DNA from: Victivallales bacterium
Lineage (GTDB): Bacteria; Verrucomicrobiota; Lentisphaeria; Victivallales; JAADHT01
Assembly (NCBI GenBank): GCA_016930955.1
Contig: JAFGFR010000167.1
Span: 1-8,093, forward strand
Direction: 5' to 3'
Length of the DNA stretch: 8,093 bases
Below, one piece after another: positions 1-6,102 of this stretch. The position numbers were made by a program, and so were the translations under genes. The notes under the pieces were generated by a model, which worked only from the letters and a program-made list of their open reading frames with translations, was not told the DNA's origin and made no database searches. Every line of letters begins with the position of its first letter. The stretch's first letter is position 1.

Positions 1-1052
1 GGATAAACAGCGGTGAGCTGTTGGTAGTATGTTCAGCCGGCCGCGAACGGCACGTCTGTCCGTTCGGGCAGGTACACATTATCCGCTCTGTTGACAATGG
101 GGAAAGCTGGTCCGATCCAGAAATTCTAGTCAATGGCCCGCTGGACGACCGTGATGCCGGGATACTGCAGACTTCGAAGGGTACGGTGATGGTCAACTGG
201 TTCACTTCCATCGCCTGGCTGCAGCACTTGGAATCACTCGAGAAAGAAGGGCGCAATACTCTGCCTGTAGATGATCTGGGACAAAAGCTGACCGACGGAT
301 TCTTCTCGCGATGCCGGAAAATCCGCTCGCTGCTCAATGATGATCTCATTGCCCGCGAACTGGGGACATGGATAATACGTTCTGCTGACGGCGGGAAGAC
401 ATGGTCCGACAAGATCGATTGCGGAGTCGGTAGCCCGCATGGGCCGACAGAATTGACCGACGGACGCCTGCTCTTCGTTGGGAATGCCAAACATGCGCCA
501 GAAGCTAAATCTTTCAATGGAACTCCCTATGCTGCAAATCTTGTTTGCTGCGAATCTTGCGATGACGGGCTCTCCTGGCGACAGATCGGGGAAATTCCAC
601 AACGTCAGGGAGATGCGCTCGGACAATATCACGAGCCCCATGCGGTGCAGACGGCGGACAAACGTATCATAGTCCATATCCGCAATCACAGCAGGCAGGA
701 TTGCGGATGCATTTTGCAAAGCGAATCGAATGACGGTGGGAAAACTTTCAGCATTCCCCATAATACGGGGCTGCTTGGACTGCCTGCGCATCTGCTCCGA
801 CTGAAGGAGGGGCACTTGCTTACGACTTATGGCTATAGGCACGATCCTTTTGGAAACCGTGCATCCATCAGCGAAGACGGTGGCCGAAGCTGGGGGAAGC
901 CGATGATCCTGGATGAAAAAACTGAAGGGCGCGATCTGGGTTATCCATCGACGGCAGAACTGGAAGACGGCTCTTTCCTGAGCGTCTGGTATGAAAAGCT
1001 GCCCGGCGATGACTTGGCCAGTCTCCAGGCCATGCGCTGGAAAATCTCATGA
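1..1052 (+). CDS. Sialidase-family (BNR/Asp-box) beta-propeller protein, 5'-truncated by window edge
   Basis: The frame is open to the left edge (first full codon at base 3), so the start lies outside the window; the TTG at 21 sits inside a conserved strand and is not a real start. Counting that TTG as residue 1, five Asp boxes (S-x-D-x-G-x-x-W/F) are visible: SVDNGESW 23-30, SADGGKTW 121-128, SCDDGLSW 179-186, SNDGGKTF 236-243 and SEDGGRSW 284-291. This is the signature of the six-bladed sialidase/neuraminidase fold. Candidate active-site residues are the Arg in AGRE (8), Asp45 or a neighbour in the DDRD stretch, the Glu of HEPH (205), Arg221 or Arg273, and the Tyr of GYPS (308). The usual N-terminal RIP arginine would be upstream of the window. 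Any secretion signal would also be missing. A helical, charged segment (about residues 64-115) separates the first two Asp boxes. The family includes exo-sialidases but also many proteins of unknown glycan specificity, so cleavage of sialic acid is not proven. The gene overlaps the next by ATGA, implying translational coupling. Confidence 0.88.
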   Translation, partial: INSGELLVVCSAGRERHVCPFGQVHIIRSVDNGESWSDPEILVNGPLDDRDAGILQTSKGTVMVNWFTSIAWLQHLESLEKEGRNTLPVDDLGQKLTDGFFSRCRKIRSLLNDDLIARELGTWIIRSADGGKTWSDKIDCGVGSPHGPTELTDGRLLFVGNAKHAPEAKSFNGTPYAANLVCCESCDDGLSWRQIGEIPQRQGDALGQYHEPHAVQTADKRIIVHIRNHSRQDCGCILQSESNDGGKTFSIPHNTGLLGLPAHLLRLKEGHLLTTYGYRHDPFGNRASISEDGGRSWGKPMILDEKTEGRDLGYPSTAELEDGSFLSVWYEKLPGDDLASLQAMRWKIS

Positions 1053-2014
1053 ACCGGTCAAGTCAAATAAAAGACCGTATTTGTCTGGGGATAATTGGCA
1101 TGACCGAGGGGAACGGGCATCCCTACTCCTGGAGCGCGATATTCAACGGCTACGACAGGGAAAAAATGACGGAGGAATGCCCGTTCCCAGGAATACCAGC
1201 CTATCTGAACAAGGAAACAAAAGAGACTCTGAGAATTGCCGGAGCAAATCTCACCCACATCTATTGCGATAATCGCAAAGACGCCGAACATATAGCAAAA
1301 TGCTCGCTCATTCCAAATGTCGTTGACCGCCCTGAAGATATCATAGGCGAAGTCCATGCTGTGATAATCGCCACGGACATCGGCGGAGAACACGTAGGAC
1401 GCGCCAGGCCTTTCATCGAGGCCGGACTCCCGGTCTTCATCGACAAGCCTCTCTGCGACAATCGCAAAGACCTGGAAATATTCCGGAACTGGATCATGGA
1501 AGAAAACAAACCGATAATGTCGTCAAGCTGCATGCGCTATGCCAAGGAATTCATGCCGTATCACTCTAGGACAGAGGAACTCGGAGATCTGCGCTTCGTC
1601 TCGATGCCCATGTCTAAAAAATGGGAGACCTACGGTATCCACGCGCTCGAGGCCATATACCCGGTTGTAGGTCCGGGCTTCGTAAGCATCCAGAATATCG
1701 GAACCCGTGAACGCAACATCGTGCATATGACGCACAGGCGAGGTATCGACATTGTCGTCGCATGTATCAAGGATGTCCAGTATGGCGGCGCATTGCGCCT
1801 TTCCGGGACTGCAGGAAATGTCACCGTGACTTCAAGTGACACTTTTTACGCCTTCAAAGCTCAGCTCCAGGCTTTTGTAGATTTTCTCCGCACTGGCAAA
1901 TACCCGTTCCCGTTCAGCGAAACCGATGAACTCATGCAACTTGTCATAGGCGGGATCGAAAGCAGGGAGGCGGGTGGGAAGCTGCTGGAAATCAAGGATA
2001 TCAACAGGAACTAG
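1049..2014 (+). CDS. Gfo/Idh/MocA-family oxidoreductase
   Basis: A protein of 321 residues, predicted NAD(P)-dependent sugar or cyclitol dehydrogenase. The N-terminal Rossmann domain begins with the strand LGIIGM (13-18) but lacks a textbook GxGxxG; the loop is instead Gly/His/Tyr-rich (E20-GNGHPY-26). The second strand ends in IYCDN (71-75), whose Asp74 is placed to contact the cofactor ribose. The family EKP motif appears as DKP (132-134). The C-terminal domain carries GIHALE (196-201), where His198 is the probable substrate-domain histidine; His-x-x-Glu is common at this site in the family. The length is at the short end for the family (usually 330-400). The ATG overlaps the stop of the sialidase-like gene (ATGA, 1049-1052), so the two are probably co-translated. 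The substrate cannot be read from the sequence. It could act on the sugar released by its neighbour, but some members of this family are glycosidases or unrelated oxidoreductases. Confidence 0.88.
   Translation: MNRSSQIKDRICLGIIGMTEGNGHPYSWSAIFNGYDREKMTEECPFPGIPAYLNKETKETLRIAGANLTHIYCDNRKDAEHIAKCSLIPNVVDRPEDIIGEVHAVIIATDIGGEHVGRARPFIEAGLPVFIDKPLCDNRKDLEIFRNWIMEENKPIMSSSCMRYAKEFMPYHSRTEELGDLRFVSMPMSKKWETYGIHALEAIYPVVGPGFVSIQNIGTRERNIVHMTHRRGIDIVVACIKDVQYGGALRLSGTAGNVTVTSSDTFYAFKAQLQAFVDFLRTGKYPFPFSETDELMQLVIGGIESREAGGKLLEIKDINRN
1265..1471 (+). repeat. Near-identical 18-base pair of direct repeats inside the oxidoreductase gene
   Basis: Bases 1265-1282 and 1454-1471 match at 17 of 18 positions (one GAT/GAC difference) and lie in the same frame. 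Each encodes CDNRKD, at residues 73-78 and 136-141. The first copy lies at the end of the second Rossmann strand and the second just after the DKP motif. The copies start 189 bases apart. Chance or a small copying event are both possible. Confidence 0.6.
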
Positions 2015-2024
2015 CGAGGAACTT

Positions 2025-2210
2025 GTGATTTACCGCCATGAGGTTCTGGATAAAGCCTCTTCAACAATAAACGCTAATTTGGCGGCTATGCAGTATTGGT
2101 CATTCGGATTCCCGTCTGGCGTGAAAATCAATGCGTGGGAAGTCCTGATTGCATGGTATTGCGGTTCACCCCAAAAAACGCATATTCGTTGGGCTCGGGT
2201 AAAGAACTAG
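2025..2210 (+). CDS. Doubtful 61-residue ORF filling the gap between oxidoreductase and URO-D-like genes
   Basis: The 206-base gap 2015-2220 is open in one frame from a GTG at 2025 to a TAG at 2208-2210, ten bases before the next gene's ATG. A Shine-Dalgarno-like AGGA (2017-2020) sits four bases upstream of the GTG. The predicted peptide has a Trp/aromatic-rich middle (AMQYWSFGF, then AWEVLIAWYCG) and a basic end. It has no domain, signal peptide or clear membrane span that I recognise. The frame also stays open upstream into the oxidoreductase gene (from 1974), so openness alone is weak evidence. It could be a small leader peptide, a remnant of a decayed gene or non-coding DNA. If it is not coding, the gap holds only a weak hairpin at 2040-2059, and I could not identify a convincing promoter in it. 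Confidence 0.2.
   Translation: MIYRHEVLDKASSTINANLAAMQYWSFGFPSGVKINAWEVLIAWYCGSPQKTHIRWARVKN
2040..2059 (+). other. Weak hairpin in the 2015-2220 gap
   Basis: GAGGTT (2040-2045) can pair with AGCCTC (2054-2059) across an eight-base loop, with one G-T wobble. No T-run follows, so it is not a typical intrinsic terminator. It might slow transcription between the first two genes and the four downstream, but its small size makes chance plausible. Confidence 0.2.
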
Positions 2211-2220
2211 AGGGAAACTT

Positions 2221-3330
2221 ATGGAAATGCGCGAACGAATTCTTTCAGTTTACCGTGGCGACCATCCGGACAAGATCCCCTTCATGCTGGACTTGTCGCA
2301 CTGGTTCTACCACCGGAACAGGATGTCATGGGATTTGAGCAGGTCGTATGATAAGCCTGAAAAGGAACTGATCGACTACCACAAAAGAATGGGGGTGGGC
2401 TTCTACATGCCGAATTTGGCATCCTTCTATGACACGCTTTATCCTTCTGATATTAAAATCACCGTACGTAAGAATTTTGATGGCAGCGAAATCAGGTGGC
2501 GTATTTCCACTCCGTCAGGCCAGATCGAAAGGATAAGGGTGTGGGAGGAATCCAACTATGCCTGGGGAATCCCGGAATGGGGTGTCAAAGACAGGGAAGG
2601 CCTGATGATTCTGGCCGAGGCGCTTTCCCACCGCAAATACTGTTCAGACTGGAAGAAATACGATGAGTGGAACAGCTATGTGGGCGATGCCGGCTTGGTT
2701 TACCTTTCCGTGGGCTACAGCGGAATGGGGCAATTGCTGAACTATTGGATGGGGATCGAAGGGGCATTCTACGCGATCTGCGACTGGCCAGAGACATTAA
2801 GGGAAGTGGTGGATAGGATCAATCAGAACAATCTGGAACTGATCGATCTCCTAGTTCAATCACCTGCTGAAGTCATCATCATGGGTGACAATTTTTCGAG
2901 CGACATACAGCCGCCGGCATTCTTCGAGGAGTGGTCAAAATCATACTATGCCGAGGCGATCCGCCGCCTGCATGCTGCAGGGAAATATGTGGCGGTCCAT
3001 ATCGACGGACGCCTGAAAGGATCATTGAAGATGTTTGCAGAAATCGGTGCCGACTGCGCGGATGCGGTGACCCCGAGACCAACAGGGGACTTGTCGCCCG
3101 TCGAATGCCGTGAGGATGCCGGACCGGAAATGATTCTATCGGGCGGCGTTCCCCCATGCCTATGGTTGCAGGGCGTTGACGATGAGGCTTTCAGAAAGGC
3201 GGTGACCGACTGGCTGGAGCTTGCTAAAACAAATCCCCGGCTTATTGCCAATGCCGGCGATCAGGTGCCCCCTCATGCACTTGAAAGCAGAATAATTATG
3301 ATGAGAAAGATTGTCGAGGAATATGCCTAA
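2221..3330 (+). CDS. Uroporphyrinogen decarboxylase (URO-D) superfamily protein, divergent, not the heme enzyme
   Basis: A protein of 369 residues, predicted cytoplasmic. Superfamily signs are the opening MRERILSVYRGDHPDKIPF (3-21), the strand VAVHIDG ending at residue 263, the segment ADAVTPRPTGDLSP that follows, the SGGVPP turn near 310, and the closing NAGDQVPPH. The heme enzyme's N-terminal MRQAGR substrate loop is absent, so a role in heme synthesis is unlikely. In the related cobalamin/coenzyme M methyltransferases (MtaA/MtbA type) a His-x-Cys pair plus a distal Cys bind zinc. Here the first motif is His260-Ile-Asp262, and the only nearby later Cys is Cys313, so the canonical zinc site is altered. 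No corrinoid partner protein is encoded in the window. The ATG at 2221 follows AGAGGGAA (2209-2216) with good spacing. The gene starts a tight run with the aldolase, SDR and AKR genes, suggesting a shared catabolic role. The reaction is unknown. Confidence 0.87.
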   Translation: MEMRERILSVYRGDHPDKIPFMLDLSHWFYHRNRMSWDLSRSYDKPEKELIDYHKRMGVGFYMPNLASFYDTLYPSDIKITVRKNFDGSEIRWRISTPSGQIERIRVWEESNYAWGIPEWGVKDREGLMILAEALSHRKYCSDWKKYDEWNSYVGDAGLVYLSVGYSGMGQLLNYWMGIEGAFYAICDWPETLREVVDRINQNNLELIDLLVQSPAEVIIMGDNFSSDIQPPAFFEEWSKSYYAEAIRRLHAAGKYVAVHIDGRLKGSLKMFAEIGADCADAVTPRPTGDLSPVECREDAGPEMILSGGVPPCLWLQGVDDEAFRKAVTDWLELAKTNPRLIANAGDQVPPHALESRIIMMRKIVEEYA

Positions 3331-3337
3331 ATATAAT

Positions 3338-3341
3338 GGAG
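3338..3341 (+). promoter_or_regulatory. Shine-Dalgarno GGAG that decides the aldolase start
   Basis: GGAG lies eight bases before the ATG at 3350, a good spacing. The earlier in-frame candidates are poorer: the TTG at 3311 lies inside the URO-D coding region, and the ATG at 3323 has an AGGA only two bases upstream. An in-frame ATG at 3368 is also possible, but no ribosome-binding site of similar quality precedes it. Confidence 0.55.
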
Positions 3342-3349
3342 ATAACGAG

Positions 3350-4165
3350 ATGCAATCTGAATTTAAAATGCGTAGAAGCAGAGTTCTGGAGAACTTGAGG
3401 GCAGGGAAATTTGCCCTTTGCACGAAGACGAATCTTTCCGACCCGCGGGCATCCGAGATCGCGGCGATGAGCGGATTCGATTGTCTTTGGACATGCCAGG
3501 AGCATGTCGGCAACGACTATCGTTCCATACAGGAACAGGTGCTCGCCACCAAGGCGCATGACTGCGATCTGCTCTGTCGAGTCCCGAAGGGCTCCTACAG
3601 CGGCTACATCCGTCCGCTCGAGCTGGATGCCACCGGCATTATGATCCCGCATGTAATGAGCGCCAGGGAAGCGAGGGATATAGTCAGGACAACCCGTTTT
3701 CACCCTGTAGGCCGCCGGCCGGTTGACGGCGGAAATGCGGATGGCATGTATTGCCAGATACCCTTCAAAGAGTATCTCGAACAGGCCAACAGGGAACGTT
3801 TCGTGGTGTTGCAGATAGAGGATCCGGAACCACTTGAGGAACTGGACGCGATTGCTGCAGTCGGAGGATATGACATGCTTTTTTTCGGTCCCGGAGATTT
3901 TACTCATTCCATCGGAGATCCGGGGAATTTCGATAATCCCCGCGTCAAGGACGCAAGACTCAGGATCGCCGATGCCGCCAATAAACACGGCAAGGTCGCC
4001 GCGACCGTCGGGTCTATGGCCAACTACAGGGAACTTCTGGATATCGGGTACAGGTTTATCAGCATCGGATCGGATGTTTGCGCTCTGGCAACAGCATATT
4101 CGGAAATTGTCAGGACTGTTAAAGGGTCACGAATCCAGGAGACCAAGAATATATATGGGAAGTGA
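3350..4165 (+). CDS. HpcH/HpaI-family class II aldolase
   Basis: Starting at 3350 the protein has 271 residues, about normal for the family (250-270). These metal-dependent TIM-barrel enzymes reversibly cleave 2-oxo acids carrying a 4-hydroxyl, such as 2-keto-3-deoxy sugar acids or 4-hydroxy-2-oxoacids, into pyruvate (or a close analogue) and an aldehyde. The key positions are present: the catalytic Glu-His pair at E51-H52 (in CQEHVGND), the pyruvate-binding Arg in LLCRVP (R77), the metal-ligand Glu in QIEDPE (E157) and the metal-ligand Asp in FGPGDF (D183). IMIPHVMSA (97-105) matches the conserved strand before the helix. The loop after H52 and the segment RRPVDGGNADG (122-132) differ from well-known HpaI and RhmA sequences, so the aldehyde partner is not predictable. 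It lies 19 bases after the URO-D-like gene and 51 before the SDR. The aldehyde product could be passed to the aldo/keto reductase two genes downstream. Confidence 0.9.
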   Translation: MQSEFKMRRSRVLENLRAGKFALCTKTNLSDPRASEIAAMSGFDCLWTCQEHVGNDYRSIQEQVLATKAHDCDLLCRVPKGSYSGYIRPLELDATGIMIPHVMSAREARDIVRTTRFHPVGRRPVDGGNADGMYCQIPFKEYLEQANRERFVVLQIEDPEPLEELDAIAAVGGYDMLFFGPGDFTHSIGDPGNFDNPRVKDARLRIADAANKHGKVAATVGSMANYRELLDIGYRFISIGSDVCALATAYSEIVRTVKGSRIQETKNIYGK

Positions 4166-4186
4166 CTAAGCCAGTATCAAAACTCC

Positions 4187-4204
4187 GCATAAAATTGCAT
4201 AAAA
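4187..4204 (+). repeat. Tandem GCATAAAA direct repeat before the SDR gene
   Basis: GCATAAAA occurs at 4187-4194 and again at 4197-4204, spaced ten bases apart, about one helical turn, in the 51-base gap upstream of the SDR. The second copy ends just before the ribosome-binding AAGG (4207-4210). It could be an A-rich translation enhancer or a binding site, or simply chance in AT-rich DNA. Confidence 0.35.
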
Positions 4205-4216
4205 ACAAGGTGTACC

Positions 4217-5005
4217 ATGAATGTAATCGAAACTTTTTCACTGAAAGGGAAGGTGGTGTTGCTTACCGGCGGTGCGGGGCAATATGGACGGCAGATCGTC
4301 TCAGCTCTGGCCGAGGCTGGAGCCATGACATTTATCGCATCACGGAATCTTGATGCCCTCGATAAAGCCGCGTCCGAGGAACGCGGGAGGGGGCATGATG
4401 TCAGCGCCCTCAAACTTGATCTGGAGGACGAGGCATCAATCATTCAAGTCCACGACGATATCATGTCTCGTTGCGGCAGGATGGATGTTTTGGTAAACAA
4501 TGCGGTCGTGCGCTCTGCAACCAATGGCTGGGACAATCCCATGGAGGCATTCGACCGGAGCCTGCATGTGAATGCTTCCGGGCTTTTCGCGATCACAAGG
4601 GTTTTCGCGGAGGAGATGAAAAAACAGAAAAGCGGCTCGATCATCAACATTGGCTCGATGATGGGAATGGTCGGAGTCGAACAGGACAACTACTCTGGAA
4701 CCGACATGGATCCAAATCCTTCTCCGATATATTATTATGAAAAGGGAGGGATAATCAACTTCACGCGCTGGGCCGCAAGTGTCCTTGGAAAATTCAATGT
4801 CCGGGTGAACTGTGTGTCCCCGGGCGGGCTCCAAGTCCCGTCGCACCCATCACGCTTCGTGGAGAACTACAGCCGCAGAACCCAGCTCGGAAGAATGGCA
4901 AATGACAGCGACCTGAAAGGGATAATTGTCTTCCTCGCTTCCGATGCCTCCGCATATATCACCGGCACCAATATTCCTGTTGACGGAGGGTACACTGCCA
5001 AATGA
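4217..5005 (+). CDS. Short-chain dehydrogenase/reductase (classical SDR)
   Basis: A protein of 262 residues, the normal length for a classical SDR. It has the cofactor motif TGGAGQYG (17-24, TGxxxGxG), the NNA motif (94-96), and the catalytic tetrad Asn119 (HVNASG), Ser147 (INIGS), Tyr172 and Lys176 (Y-Y-Y-E-K). VSPGG and the closing ITGTNIPVDGGY are typical C-terminal features. Ser42-Arg43 after the second strand lacks the acidic residue that favours NAD, so NADP is possible but not certain. A 12-residue stretch before the catalytic Tyr (about 157-168, rich in Asp and Pro) is longer than in many SDRs and may shape the substrate pocket. The ATG at 4217 follows AAGG (4207-4210). The stop overlaps the AKR start by ATGA (5002-5005), implying coupling. 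The likely substrate is a sugar or hydroxy acid handled by the same cluster; similar SDRs also occur in surface-sugar gene sets. Confidence 0.92.
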   Translation: MNVIETFSLKGKVVLLTGGAGQYGRQIVSALAEAGAMTFIASRNLDALDKAASEERGRGHDVSALKLDLEDEASIIQVHDDIMSRCGRMDVLVNNAVVRSATNGWDNPMEAFDRSLHVNASGLFAITRVFAEEMKKQKSGSIINIGSMMGMVGVEQDNYSGTDMDPNPSPIYYYEKGGIINFTRWAASVLGKFNVRVNCVSPGGLQVPSHPSRFVENYSRRTQLGRMANDSDLKGIIVFLASDASAYITGTNIPVDGGYTAK

Positions 5006-5892
5006 ACTTTTCACGTCTGATGCTGGGCACAGTGCAGTTCGGGCTTAACTACGGAATTGCGAATTCCGCAGGACAGCCTGACTACGACAAATCGAGGGAC
5101 ATAATCGGGGCCGCATTCGAGTCGGGTATAAATTGTCTCGATACTGCTGCCGCATACGGCAACAGCGAGGAGGTCATCGGCAAGGCCCTCCATGAGCTAG
5201 GAATAGCCGACAAGGTTTCCGTGATCTCGAAAATCCCCCCAGTCAATGGCCGGTCAAGAAGAGAAGCGGAAAAATTCATTGTCGCTTCGATACTGAATTC
5301 CATGTCCAATCTGGGAAAAGAATTTCTTGACGGATGCCTCTTCCACAGGGAGGAGGATGTGAAATACATGGATCTGCTTCTGAAGGCCAGAGATAATGGG
5401 CTGATAAAGAAAGCTGGAATATCTATTGATTCGGACGCTTTTCTTGGCCGAGTTCTTGACTCCGGCGCGGAATGTGTCCAGCTTCCTTTCAACATCTTGG
5501 ACAGACGTTTCACCTCCAGCGGTTTCATTCGGAAGGCCAAGTCAAGAGAAATGTCCATTTTTTGCAGGAGCATCTATCTTCAAGGACTCCTTCTTATGCA
5601 GGAAGATAAAATCCCCGAAAGTCTGAGGGTGGTCATTCCTGTCCGCAGGAAACTCGAGTCTTTAGCTGCTGGAAAGGGGATGGAGCCCTCCGAACTCTAT
5701 ATGAGACTTGTTGTTTCCAGAAAGGAGATAGACTCCCTCGTGACAGGTGTAGACAGTCTTGATCAGCTCCAAAAAAACGTGCAGATGTTCGGCAAAGGCC
5801 CGCTCGACGATGAGACAGTCAGCAGCATCGAGAACATCGTCCCTGAGTTTGCTGAAGAGATAGTCCGCCCCTGCAGATGGGGGGAGAAATAG
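5002..5892 (+). CDS. Aldo/keto reductase
   Basis: A protein of 296 residues, predicted cytoplasmic NAD(P)H-dependent TIM-barrel oxidoreductase that interconverts aldehydes or ketones with alcohols. It opens with the typical MLGTVQFG (7-14). The catalytic tetrad is complete: Asp47 in CLDTAAAYG, Tyr52, Lys77 in ISKIP and His115 in LFHREED. The later SIYLQGLLL strand and the LVTGVDSLDQLQ segment fit the sub-group often annotated near spore-coat or polysaccharide genes, rather than the classical xylose-reductase type. The ATG overlaps the SDR stop (ATGA), so the two reductases are probably made together. It is the last gene on this strand before a convergent spacer. It could reduce the aldehyde released by the aldolase, or act in a redox-swap with the SDR; neither is shown by the sequence. 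Confidence 0.92.
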   Translation: MNFSRLMLGTVQFGLNYGIANSAGQPDYDKSRDIIGAAFESGINCLDTAAAYGNSEEVIGKALHELGIADKVSVISKIPPVNGRSRREAEKFIVASILNSMSNLGKEFLDGCLFHREEDVKYMDLLLKARDNGLIKKAGISIDSDAFLGRVLDSGAECVQLPFNILDRRFTSSGFIRKAKSREMSIFCRSIYLQGLLLMQEDKIPESLRVVIPVRRKLESLAAGKGMEPSELYMRLVVSRKEIDSLVTGVDSLDQLQKNVQMFGKGPLDDETVSSIENIVPEFAEEIVRPCRWGEK

Positions 5893-6102
5893 CATTAGCC
5901 AGCATCACCGCATTACCTGAACACTGAAACCTCAGGCATCCTGACCCCGCAAGAGGAAATAGCCTCGGAGTTTTGAAACCGGCTCAGAGGTTTGATCAAT
6001 CTAAATAAAGCAGTTGCCGCGGTGTGCCGTGGATCTATTCTTAAAGCTTTGTATGCAAATGTGTTAACTGTTATTTTTGAGATTTAACTGCTTCATTTAG
6101 GA
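5893..6102. other. Convergent intergenic spacer, no gene seen
   Basis: These 210 bases separate the 3' ends of the two opposing gene sets. I see CCTGA at 5916-5920, TCAGG at 5932-5936 and CCTGA at 5940-5944, which can form competing short hairpins. AAACCTC (5927-5933) and GAGGTTT (5987-5993) are complementary at a distance. TTAACTG is repeated at 6064-6070 and 6084-6090. The right half is AT-rich. No strong GC hairpin with a T-run was found for either strand, so termination may be Rho-dependent or use the weak structure at 6017-6032. Confidence 0.6.
6017..6032. terminator. Weak candidate hairpin terminator between convergent genes
   Basis: CCGCGG (6017-6022) pairs with CCGTGG (6027-6032) across a TGTG loop, with one G-T wobble. 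It is the most GC-rich stem in the spacer. On the plus strand it is followed by ATCTATTCTT, and on the minus strand by CAACTGCTTTATTT, so both tracts are only loosely T-rich. The location between two converging genes fits a shared terminator, but the stem is short. Confidence 0.3.

Noticed and set aside
234..842. Minus-strand open frame of 202 codons opposite the sialidase-like gene
   Set aside because: The opposite strand encodes five Asp boxes, so this is a shadow frame.
87..893. The five Asp boxes as DNA repeats
   Set aside because: The similarity is at the protein level from the propeller blades; the DNA copies differ and are part of the coding gene.
2221..3330. Heme-pathway uroporphyrinogen decarboxylase (hemE)
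   Set aside because: The N-terminal MRQAGR motif essential for the heme enzyme is absent, and the context is catabolic rather than heme synthesis.
3296..3988. Minus-strand open frame of 230 codons opposite the aldolase
   Set aside because: The plus strand carries all catalytic residues of the HpcH/HpaI family. The antisense product shows no recognisable motif.
5932..5944. TCAGG-CAT-CCTGA hairpin as terminator of the plus-strand cluster
   Set aside because: It has only five base pairs and a three-base loop, followed by CCCCGCAAG rather than a T-run.
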